Of a stretch of DNA of 64,000 nt, positions 1-6,956 are shown one piece after another; position 1 is the stretch's first letter; every line of letters begins with the position of its first letter. The notes under the pieces were generated by a model, which did not search any database, had not been told where the DNA came from, and was given only the letters and a program-made list of their open reading frames with translations. Source of the stretch: Nocardioides sp. BP30 (GTDB taxonomy: Bacteria; Actinomycetota; Actinomycetes; Propionibacteriales; Nocardioidaceae); NCBI RefSeq assembly GCF_029873215.1, contig NZ_CP123620.1, positions 3,410,001-3,474,000 on the forward strand, given 5' to 3'. A program made the position numbers and the translations under genes.

Positions 1-57
1 GATGACCTGGCCGAGGGTGAAGTCCTCGAAGAAGTTGCCCGCGTTGATCTTGCTCAT
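1..57 (-). CDS. MaoC-type acyl-CoA hydratase, N-terminal fragment
   Basis: Only the first 19 codons are inside the window; the gene continues past position 1. The visible N-terminus reads MSKINAGNFFEDFTLGQVI, which I recognise as the opening of actinobacterial MaoC-family hydratases found beside FadE19-type acyl-CoA dehydrogenases. The ATG at 57 is preceded by a weak AAGGA-like site. It is the last gene seen of a minus-strand run with the MTHFR-like gene and the acyl-CoA dehydrogenase. Family members hydrate enoyl-CoA or mesaconyl-CoA-like substrates; the actual substrate cannot be read from 19 residues. Confidence 0.6.
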   Translation of the reverse strand, partial: MSKINAGNFFEDFTLGQVI

Positions 58-149
58 GGGAGGTCATCCTTCCGAAGAGCCACCGCGGCGGGAACGGCGA
101 GACCGGTGGCGTATCTCACGCTGATCCGGGCGCCCGCCCTCGCCGGAGG

Positions 150-1043
150 TCAGTGCCGCAGCGCCTTCGCGAGCCGGACCGAGGCCTCGATCTCGGTCCG
201 CCGGATGGAGACGCTCTCCACGTTGAAGCCGTACGGCGCGCCCAACCGCTCGCAGAACGCGGCCAGCTCACGGGCTGTCGCCAGGCACTGGTCGAACGAG
301 ACGGCCAACGGGTCCGGAGCGTGCGCGAGGTCGTTGCGCATCCACCGCGGGACGTCGACGCCCAGCCACTCCAGGAACGCCAGGGTCTTGACCGATCCGC
401 ACACCGAGAGGGTGAAGACGACCGGCACCGGTGTCGCGCCTCGTTCGCGGCAGGCGAGGAGGTAGTCGGACACCATGCTCTTGGCGGCGGAGGCGTCGTA
501 GACGACCTGGGTGATGAAGAACGAGCAGCCGGCCTCCTGCTTGCGCAGCATCCGCTGCGACTCCTCGACACCCCGCTCGGGAATGGCGACGCCGCCCAGC
601 CGCAGATCAGGGCGGGCCTCGGCGCGCAGCTTCTGCGCCGCCGCCAGCGAGGTGCGCACCTCCTTGGTGCCCGAGGAGGCACCCACGAACACGCCCAGCA
701 CCCGGTCGGCCGGCTGCTCCGCGAGCCAGCCGGCCAACTCCTCCTCGTCGTACTTGCCGACGCACCGGTAGACGACGGCCGGCCGCCGCCAGCCACCGAG
801 GTGGTCCGCGAGGAAGCGGGCCGGATCCATCGTGGGCAGGTACGGGAAGGGGCGCTCCTCGGCGTTGCGATCGCTCTCGTCGTCGATGTCGTAGAGCACG
901 AGTGCGTCGACGTCGAGCCCGTCGAGGCGCCGGAGCACCGCATCGGCGATGTCCTGCGCCTGCTCAGGCGTGGTCGAGAGCTTCGGCGGGGTGATGCTGA
1001 ACAGCAGCGCGCCGCCCTCCCCCGCGATGATCGGCTCGGGCAA
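150..1043 (-). CDS. Methylenetetrahydrofolate reductase-like (MTHFR/MetF fold) protein
   Basis: 297 aa; reads as an MTHFR-family TIM barrel, which reduces 5,10-methylene-THF with a flavin. Family-like segments are LLFSITPPKLS near the N-terminus, GVAIPERG mid-protein, and CSFFITQVVYDA, which resembles the MetF segment FFITQ. The start is a TTG at 1043, 10 nt after the DUF5302 stop. It sits between an acyl-CoA dehydrogenase and a MaoC hydratase, so it may not be the main MetF of methionine synthesis. The split from canonical MetF is an inference from context and divergence. Confidence 0.7.
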   Translation of the reverse strand: MPEPIIAGEGGALLFSITPPKLSTTPEQAQDIADAVLRRLDGLDVDALVLYDIDDESDRNAEERPFPYLPTMDPARFLADHLGGWRRPAVVYRCVGKYDEEELAGWLAEQPADRVLGVFVGASSGTKEVRTSLAAAQKLRAEARPDLRLGGVAIPERGVEESQRMLRKQEAGCSFFITQVVYDASAAKSMVSDYLLACRERGATPVPVVFTLSVCGSVKTLAFLEWLGVDVPRWMRNDLAHAPDPLAVSFDQCLATARELAAFCERLGAPYGFNVESVSIRRTEIEASVRLAKALRH

Positions 1044-1053
1044 CAGCGCCGCC

Positions 1054-1212
1054 TCAGCCCGACTTGCGGCGGTGCAGCCGAGGACCGCCGCCGACGACCT
1101 CCGAGCCGTGCGCCTTCTCCTTGGAGCCGGCCGAGGCGGCGTTGCCGTGCTGGGCGCCCTTCTTCTTCTCCAGCGCCTCGCGCATCTTCGCCTTCAGGTC
1201 GTCGTTCGTCAT
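1054..1212 (-). CDS. DUF5302 small protein
   Basis: 52 aa, beginning MTNDDLKAKMREALEKKK and ending HRRKSG. This Lys/Glu-rich helix with a basic tail is typical of DUF5302, a small actinobacterial family of unknown function. The ATG at 1212 has a good GGAGGAA ribosome site; the longer upstream reading frame lacks one. It lies between the acyl-CoA dehydrogenase and MTHFR-like genes on the same strand, 10 nt from the latter, so it is probably co-transcribed. Confidence 0.7.
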   Translation of the reverse strand: MTNDDLKAKMREALEKKKGAQHGNAASAGSKEKAHGSEVVGGGPRLHRRKSG

Positions 1213-1304
1213 GGGTTCCTCCGAAGGGGGTCGGCCGGGATGCAGGGCTCCCACCCTCGCACCCCGGCCCCCGTCAGGTCGACCCGGGACCCGCCCGGCA
1301 GCCG

Positions 1305-2498
1305 TCAGGCCTTGTACTCCTTGAGCAGCTGGCGGCCGATGATCATCTTCTGGATGTCGGAGGTGCCCTCGCCGATCAGCATGAACTTCACCTCGCGCAT
1401 CAGCCGCTCGATCTCGTACTCCTTGGAGTAGCCGTAGCCGCCGTGGATGCGGAAGGAGTCCTCGACGACCTCGTTCGCGTACTCGGAGGCGAGCATCTTG
1501 GCCATCCCTGCGTCGACGTCGACGCGCTCGCCGGTGTCCTTCAGGCGCGCGGCCCGGACCATCATGGCGTGTGCGGTCTCGACCTTGGTGGCCATCTCCG
1601 CGAGCCGGAACAGGATCGCCTGGTGCTCGGCGATCGCCTTGCCGAAGGTGTGCCGCTGCTGCGCGTAGGTGATGCCGAGCTCGAAGCCGCGGATCGCCAG
1701 GCCGCAGGCGCGGGCGGCGACGTTGACCCGGCCCACCTCGACGCCGTCCATCATCTGGAAGAAGCCCTTGCCGGGCTCACCACCGAGGATCTGCTCGGCG
1801 GCGATCCTGTGGTGGTCGAAGACCATCTCGGTGGTGTCGATGCCCTTGTAGCCCATCTTGTCGATCTTGCCGGGCACCGTGATGCCCTGCTCGACCTCGC
1901 CGAAGCCCGGCGTCTTCTCCACCAGGAAGGTCGTCATGTTGCGGTAGACGGACTCGGCACCCTCGTCGGTCTTGGTCAGGACGGCGACAAGCGTCGAGGT
2001 GCCGCCGTTGGTCAGCCACATCTTGTTGCCGGTGATCTCGTAGGAGCCGTCGTCCTGCTTGACCGCCTTCGTCGAGACGGCGGAGACGTCCGAGCCCAGA
2101 CCTGGCTCGGACATCGAGAACGCGCCGCGGACCTCGCCGGTGGCCATCCGGGGCAGGTACTTCTGCTTCTGCTCCTCGGTACCGTGGTTCATCAGCATGT
2201 GCGCCACGATGAAGTGGGTGTTGATCACGCCGGAGACGCTCATCCAGCCACGCGCGATCTCCTCCACGCACAGCGCGTAGGTCAGCAACGACTCGCCGAG
2301 CCCGCCGTACTCCTCGGGGATCATGATGCCGAAGACGCCGAGCTCCTTGAGGCCCTCGACGATCTCGGTCGGATAGGTGTCGGAGTGCTCCAGCTCCTGG
2401 GCCACCGGGATGATCCGCTCCTCCACGAAGTCGTGGACGGTCTTGAGGATCTCCTCCTGGATGTCGGTGAGACCTTCGGTCTGAGCAAGGCGGCCCAT
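1305..2498 (-). CDS. Acyl-CoA dehydrogenase, FadE19-like
   Basis: 397 aa, a normal length for this FAD enzyme, which makes the alpha,beta double bond of acyl-CoA esters. Visible family signatures are the FAD/substrate segment AFSMSEPGLGSDVSA (about residues 128-142), WLTNGGTS, the QQRHTFGKAI helix, IHGGYGYSKEYEIERLMR and the C-terminal GEGTSDIQKMIIGRQLL, whose Glu is at the usual catalytic position for short/medium-chain enzymes. With MaoC downstream this matches the fadE19-maoC pairing linked to branched-chain (leucine) catabolism in mycobacteria; substrate remains an inference. A TAAACT -10 at 2528-2533 overlaps a dyad at 2531-2544. Confidence 0.85.
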   Translation of the reverse strand: MGRLAQTEGLTDIQEEILKTVHDFVEERIIPVAQELEHSDTYPTEIVEGLKELGVFGIMIPEEYGGLGESLLTYALCVEEIARGWMSVSGVINTHFIVAHMLMNHGTEEQKQKYLPRMATGEVRGAFSMSEPGLGSDVSAVSTKAVKQDDGSYEITGNKMWLTNGGTSTLVAVLTKTDEGAESVYRNMTTFLVEKTPGFGEVEQGITVPGKIDKMGYKGIDTTEMVFDHHRIAAEQILGGEPGKGFFQMMDGVEVGRVNVAARACGLAIRGFELGITYAQQRHTFGKAIAEHQAILFRLAEMATKVETAHAMMVRAARLKDTGERVDVDAGMAKMLASEYANEVVEDSFRIHGGYGYSKEYEIERLMREVKFMLIGEGTSDIQKMIIGRQLLKEYKA

Positions 2499-2530
2499 CG
2501 AGCACTTCCCTTCAGCGACTGCGGCTTAGT

Positions 2531-2544
2531 TTACGCACGAGTAA
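2531..2544. promoter_or_regulatory. Dyad TTAC-N6-GTAA at the acyl-CoA dehydrogenase promoter
   Basis: A perfect TTAC-GCACGA-GTAA dyad lies 33-46 bp upstream of the acyl-CoA dehydrogenase start and overlaps its likely -10 (TAAACT on the minus strand, 2528-2533). Placement suggests a TetR-type repressor site, which would fit a catabolic operon; the regulator is not in the window. Confidence 0.4.
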
Positions 2545-2666
2545 CCTGTGCGCCGCTCAGTATGTCGAGCGCCGCAGGCATGCGATACCCAGTGTGATCC
2601 TTTTCGCTGCTTGGGCCCCTGGTTAGCATCGGCGGTCCGAGGACAGCACCGGGGACGGGAGACGAC

Positions 2667-3851
2667 GTGGGCAGCCATCGCGGTCACCGCGCGCCCCGGC
2701 CGCGTCGGCGCATCCCGATCCTGCCGGCCCTCGCGGGCCTGCTCGGCCTCGCCCTGGTCGCCGGCCTGGTGGTCGATCTGACCGCTGGCGGTCCGGTCAG
2801 CGGCCTGTTCACGACCTCGGCCAGCTCGACCTCCGGCTCGCCCTCCGGCTCGACTTCCGGCCGTCCTACGGCGGGACAGGTGGAGGTCGCGGCCCCGGCG
2901 AAGGTCGTCCCCGGCGAACGCCTGGCGCGCCATGTGCCGACCGCTGCCGAACTCGACGCCATCTTCGCCAAGCGCGGCCTGGAGCGGGTGGGCAAGGGCG
3001 GCACGCGCGTGACCGAGTTCAAGGTCTCCTCCTTCAACGTCCTGGGCGCGATCCACACCTCGACCAAGAAGAGCGCCCACCCTCGCTGGCCCAGCGGCCC
3101 CTCCCGCGTCGGCCGGGTGGCCGCCCTCCTGCGCAGCTACGACATCAGCGTCGTCGGGATGCAGGAGCTCGAGACGCCGCAGCTGCGCGCGTTCGAAGGC
3201 GCCGCCCCCGAGTACGCCGTCTACCCGGGTACGTCGGTCGGCGGGACGCCCTCGGACAATTCGATCGCCTGGCGCACGGCCGACTGGACACTGGTCGAGG
3301 CGGACCTGACCCCCATCCCCTACTACGGGGCGCCCGTGCGGATGCCGCACGTGCTGTTGCGCAACAAGCACACCGGCCGGCTGGTGTGGTTCGCGAACTA
3401 CCACAACCCCTCCGACGACCACGGCAACGCTCAGGGCAAGCGCAACGAGGCGGTCCGGATCGAGGCCGCACTGGTCAAGAGGCTGTCGGCCGACGGCACG
3501 CCGGTGATCCAGACCGGCGACTTCAACGATCGTCAGGAGGCGGCCTGCCCGATGATGACGCAGGCCGACATGCACGCCTCCGACGGCGCCGAGATCTCCG
3601 GCGGCAGCTGCCGGGTGCCGATGAAGCCCTATCCGACGGTGGACTGGGTCTTCGGCACCGGCGACGTCGACTTCAGCGGCCACGTGGCGGACTGGAGCAC
3701 GCGCGACCGCGAGATCAGCGACCACGAGATGATCCGCACCAGCGCCACGGTAGCGGCGCGCACCTCGGAGAAGGGCTGCCTGACCCGCACCGTCGGCGGC
3801 AAGAAGCTGTGGTGGTGCCCGCGCGCCGAAACGTCACCTTCGGCGGGTTGA
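2667..3851 (+). CDS. Exported EEP-family (endonuclease/exonuclease/phosphatase) protein, paralogue 1
   Basis: 394 aa. A basic N-terminus and one hydrophobic segment (about residues 14-33) act as signal anchor, then a Ser/Gly/Thr-rich linker to about residue 75, then an EEP (DNase I/exonuclease III-like) domain. Metal and catalytic motifs are intact: SFNVLG, GMQELE, NYHNPSDD, TGDFND, DWVFG and ISDHEM. These enzymes cleave phosphoesters of nucleic acids, inositol phosphates or lipids; the substrate is unknown. The GTG start has a GGGAG site 9 nt upstream, and a TAGCAT -10 lies near 2623-2628. Two paralogues follow within 5 kb. The 3' end runs into an interspersed repeat (3848-3919). Confidence 0.8.
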   Translation: MGSHRGHRAPRPRRRIPILPALAGLLGLALVAGLVVDLTAGGPVSGLFTTSASSTSGSPSGSTSGRPTAGQVEVAAPAKVVPGERLARHVPTAAELDAIFAKRGLERVGKGGTRVTEFKVSSFNVLGAIHTSTKKSAHPRWPSGPSRVGRVAALLRSYDISVVGMQELETPQLRAFEGAAPEYAVYPGTSVGGTPSDNSIAWRTADWTLVEADLTPIPYYGAPVRMPHVLLRNKHTGRLVWFANYHNPSDDHGNAQGKRNEAVRIEAALVKRLSADGTPVIQTGDFNDRQEAACPMMTQADMHASDGAEISGGSCRVPMKPYPTVDWVFGTGDVDFSGHVADWSTRDREISDHEMIRTSATVAARTSEKGCLTRTVGGKKLWWCPRAETSPSAG

Positions 3852-3919
3852 GAGGTCACCTTCGGCGGGTTGAATGTCCGGTTCGCCGGCCACTCGACCT
3901 GCGGAAAGTGACCTCTCGA
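3848..3919. repeat. Interspersed inverted repeat, copy 1 (complete)
   Basis: Two 34-nt arms (3848-3881 and 3886-3919) are inverted copies matching at 27 of 34 positions around a 4-nt loop. The arm core is GAGAGGTCAC followed by TTCSGC and GGTTGA. A further half-arm (about 3832-3850) overlaps the end of the EEP gene at 22-bp spacing. It lies between convergent genes, so it may act as a two-way terminator. Related copies are at 12271-12303 and 22827-22896. Confidence 0.75.
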
Positions 3920-3921
3920 CC

Positions 3922-4137
3922 TCAGAGGGAGGCGTGGTATCGCTCGACCAGCTCCCGCACCCGCTCCTGGTCGCCGGCGGCCAGGGGCACCAGCAGCTGG
4001 GTGACCAGGTCGGTCAGCTCGGCCACCCGAAGATTGACGTTGCGGCACTCCTGCACCTCGGCCTCGAGCTCGGCCACGCGCCGTTCCAGCTCCGCCGTCG
4101 GCGCGGCGCTGCGGCTCAGCCGGTCCTTGATGCTCAA
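3922..4137 (-). CDS. DUF6752 small coiled-coil protein
   Basis: 71 aa, opening MSIKDRLSRS, then a heptad-rich helix (ELERRVAELEAEVQECRN) and a leucine-rich second helix (RVAELTDLVTQLL). I recognise it as DUF6752, of unknown function. The TTG at 4137 has a strong GGAGG site 8 nt upstream and lies 1 nt after the stop of the LicD-methyltransferase gene, so the two are translationally linked. A role as partner or oligomerisation subunit of that enzyme is an inference. Confidence 0.7.
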   Translation of the reverse strand: MSIKDRLSRSAAPTAELERRVAELEAEVQECRNVNLRVAELTDLVTQLLVPLAAGDQERVRELVERYHASL

Positions 4138-4138
4138 C

Positions 4139-5707
4139 TCAGTTACCTCCAGGGGTACGCGCGGGCCAGTCCGCGACCAGGTGACAGGTGATCGACGCGC
4201 CCGGCTCGTCGGAGACCGGTGACAGCTCCCGTTCCAGCACCCGGGCTCCGGCACGCTCCAGCATGGCCGCGACCGCATCGGGATCCAGCGCCGCCGCCAG
4301 CCGCAGCTCCTCGCCGTACCCGTCGTCGCCCCAGCGCACCAGGAACTCCAGGTGCAGCCGGCCGGCGCCGCCGACGAGCAGCGGCCGCGCCAGCTCGGCG
4401 AGCCGCTCCACCGGGGCGCCCTCGGGCTCGATGGCGTCGATCAGGTGGCGGGCGGTGACCAGCCGGGGCGCGGGCAGGCCGACCCCGGCGTACGCCGCGA
4501 CCGCGCCGTGATGACGCCGCTCGAGGAGGTTGAACGTCCAGAACCGCACGCCGTCGTTCTCGGCGTGGCGCTCGGCGTGCAACCGGAAGGCCCGCGGGTG
4601 CACGTCCAACCCGAGACTGGGCACGCCGTGCCAGGCCACCACCGCCGACACGTCGCGGCCGCGACCGCACCCGATGTCGACGTACGACGCCGGCGCCTGC
4701 TCACGATCGTGGATGCGCTGGAGGAGCGCCGAGGGCCCCTTGCCGCGGCCGTAGCCGCGCTGGGCGTAGGCCCGATCCCATTCCTTGCGGCTGGTGCGGA
4801 TGCCGCGGAACCAGCCGGAGAGCCGCCGGACGGTCGATCGCGGCGTCTCGAACTTGAACGCGGGATCCGGCGTACGCCAGCGCGGCCCGTAGGTGATGGC
4901 CAGGAAGCGATCGGTGTCGGCCGGGACGGGGAACTCACGATCCTCCAGCGTCGCGGTGCCGAGGGGGAAGATCCACTCCCGTTCGAAGCGGGCGCGGATC
5001 TCCCCCATCAGGTGGAGGTGACCCTCCCGGAGGAAGCCGCCGAAGACGTCGAGACCGCGCAGGCTGCCGTCGCTCTCCGGCACCAGGATCTTGAACGCCG
5101 CACCGGAGTAGCGCGTGATCCGGTACCCCAACGAGGTCAGGTCGCGCTGGATGCGGAAGGACTCCAGCACCACGTCGGCCGGCTCGGTGTGGCTCGACAC
5201 GTAGCCCAGGTCGGCGTCGGAGTCGTGCCCGATCAGGCGTCCGCCGCGCACGGCTCCCAGCAGCGTGCCATAGGCGAGGAAGCCCTCGATGCCCACCTTG
5301 CCGAGCGCGGCGAGCACCTCCTCGATCGCGTCCATGAGCGGTCGCACATGCTCGGCGTTGCGGCCAGCGAAGGTCTTGACGCGGCGGTTGTCCTTGTCCA
5401 GCGCGAGGGGGTTGCCCTGCTTGTCGACCACGGCGATCCGGGCCTCGCCGGTGCCGAGGCGGACCTCCGCGTCGTACAGAGCGGTCTCGTGGCCGTGCTC
5501 GTTGAGGCTGAGCCGGGTGGTGCCGTCGAGGTAGTCGCGCAGGGACTCCGGCCACGCGACCAGGTGGCCGGAGCCCACGGCGGCGCCGTCGCGCTGCAGC
5601 CAGAACGACCAGATCCGGCGCCCGTCGAAGCACACGTCGAGGATCACCTCGCGAGCGGAGCGGGCGAAGATGCCCTCATCGTCCACTCGGACGTCGGTGA
5701 CCGGCAT
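4139..5707 (-). CDS. LicD-like nucleotidyltransferase fused to a SAM methyltransferase
   Basis: 522 aa with two recognisable domains. Around residues 140-170 is a LicD-type nucleotidyltransferase core, YGTLLGAVRGG then GHDSDADLGY, matching the G-D-x-D acidic pattern of phosphocholine or phosphosugar transferases that decorate surface polymers. Around residues 340-450 is a class I methyltransferase with YVDIGCGRGRD as SAM-binding motif I. The first 130 residues are not assigned. No signal peptide or membrane segment is seen, so it is probably cytoplasmic. A TAGACT -10 six nt before the ATG implies its own leaderless transcript. The target polymer is unknown. Confidence 0.7.
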   Translation of the reverse strand: MPVTDVRVDDEGIFARSAREVILDVCFDGRRIWSFWLQRDGAAVGSGHLVAWPESLRDYLDGTTRLSLNEHGHETALYDAEVRLGTGEARIAVVDKQGNPLALDKDNRRVKTFAGRNAEHVRPLMDAIEEVLAALGKVGIEGFLAYGTLLGAVRGGRLIGHDSDADLGYVSSHTEPADVVLESFRIQRDLTSLGYRITRYSGAAFKILVPESDGSLRGLDVFGGFLREGHLHLMGEIRARFEREWIFPLGTATLEDREFPVPADTDRFLAITYGPRWRTPDPAFKFETPRSTVRRLSGWFRGIRTSRKEWDRAYAQRGYGRGKGPSALLQRIHDREQAPASYVDIGCGRGRDVSAVVAWHGVPSLGLDVHPRAFRLHAERHAENDGVRFWTFNLLERRHHGAVAAYAGVGLPAPRLVTARHLIDAIEPEGAPVERLAELARPLLVGGAGRLHLEFLVRWGDDGYGEELRLAAALDPDAVAAMLERAGARVLERELSPVSDEPGASITCHLVADWPARTPGGN

Positions 5708-5730
5708 GGGGGGAGTCTAGTGAGCGACGC

Positions 5731-6813
5731 TCAGTGCAACGTCACGGTAGCGGTGTAGAACGGGTGGTCGGTGGCGGCCCGGACGAGGCCGGAGTGGTCC
5801 ATCACCGGATCGGAGAACGTCACGTCGGGGGTGCCGAAGATCCAGTCGATCGGGATGCTGCCCCCGATCGAGGGAGCCGCGCAGCCGGTCGTGGTGTTCG
5901 TGCCGCCGTACGCCGCGTGCAGCGGGGCCTGGGCGGTGAACAGGCAGTAGGCGTCCGCGCGCTCGTTGAGGTCGCCGGTGAAGATGACCGGGATGTGGTA
6001 GCCGTGCATCTGCTTGATCAGCTGCACCTCGCGCGCCATGGCACCGGTCCGGTTGCCCTGCTGGTGGTGGTACTTGTAGGTGTCGGCCGAGTTGTGCACG
6101 TTGAAGAAGTAGACCTCCTTGCCGCTCTTGCGGTCGCGCAGGAGCACCACCGGCATGTCCACTTCGGAGCCGTTGAAGTACGGGATCTGGACGACCTGCT
6201 CCTGGACCGCCTCGAAGACGTCGGTCCGCCACGCGATCGCGTCGCGGGTGTCGCCGGTCAGGCCGGGGTAGATCTGCCACGCGCCGTGGGTCTGGTCGAG
6301 GAAGGTCTGCGCCTGGATGGTCTCGAACTCCTGCAGCCCGACCACGTCCACCCCGTGCTGGCTCAGCACCGAGATCGAGCGCGCCATCCGCCACACGCCG
6401 GAGGGCCGGCCGGCCTCGTCGCCCTTGGCGCTGGTGTGCGAGGAGCCGAGCACGTTGAGCGTGGCGACCTGGAAGGTCGCCGGCTGCTGGGCGGCCAGCG
6501 ACTGCGCCTGGGCGGCCAGGGAGGACTGCAGCGCGCCCGCGTTCGGGGCGCCTGTCGCTCCGGGAGCCCCGGAGGCGCCGGGTGTGGTCGAGGGAACGCC
6601 GGAGGATCCGGTCACGGAGGGCGCGGTCGACGGCGACGGGCTGGCGCTGACCACCGACGAGGTCGGCTGGTAGGTCGGCGTGGCTGTCGGAGAGGACGTG
6701 GCCGTCGTCTTGTCCTTGCCGAGGTGGAGCTGGAGCAGCACCACACCGGCCACGATCAGGACCAGCACGCCGATCAGCAGGGCGTCCAACGGACGAGGAC
6801 GTCGCGGCGTCAT
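5731..6813 (-). CDS. Membrane-anchored EEP-family protein, paralogue 2
   Basis: 360 aa. One N-terminal hydrophobic segment (about residues 11-28) is followed by a long Ser/Thr/Pro/Gly linker (about 33-95), then an EEP domain: TLNVLGSSHTS, GLQEFE, NVHNSAD, TGDLNE, DWIFG and ATDHPF. The site keeps the key Asn, Glu, Asp, His set; GDLNE replaces the usual GDFND. The likely topology is domain outside, anchored by the N-terminus. The ATG has a GAGGGG site. It is divergent from paralogue 3 and 23 nt upstream of the LicD fusion gene. Confidence 0.8.
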   Translation of the reverse strand: MTPRRPRPLDALLIGVLVLIVAGVVLLQLHLGKDKTTATSSPTATPTYQPTSSVVSASPSPSTAPSVTGSSGVPSTTPGASGAPGATGAPNAGALQSSLAAQAQSLAAQQPATFQVATLNVLGSSHTSAKGDEAGRPSGVWRMARSISVLSQHGVDVVGLQEFETIQAQTFLDQTHGAWQIYPGLTGDTRDAIAWRTDVFEAVQEQVVQIPYFNGSEVDMPVVLLRDRKSGKEVYFFNVHNSADTYKYHHQQGNRTGAMAREVQLIKQMHGYHIPVIFTGDLNERADAYCLFTAQAPLHAAYGGTNTTTGCAAPSIGGSIPIDWIFGTPDVTFSDPVMDHSGLVRAATDHPFYTATVTLH

Positions 6814-6956
6814 CCGATCCCCTCTTCAGTGCAGGTCTTCGGGGCCCATTGGAACATGCCGGGACCGTCGTCGCAGACTCGCGCCGGTCGGACTCACAGC
6901 ACCGCCACAGGAGGATGGGCGCCGCGCCGGCGGGCCGACGACGTACCCTCGCTGGC

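Noticed and set aside
153..2597. 814-residue plus-strand frame
   Set aside because: Antisense shadow of the MTHFR-like and acyl-CoA dehydrogenase genes; high-GC codon bias keeps the opposite frame open.
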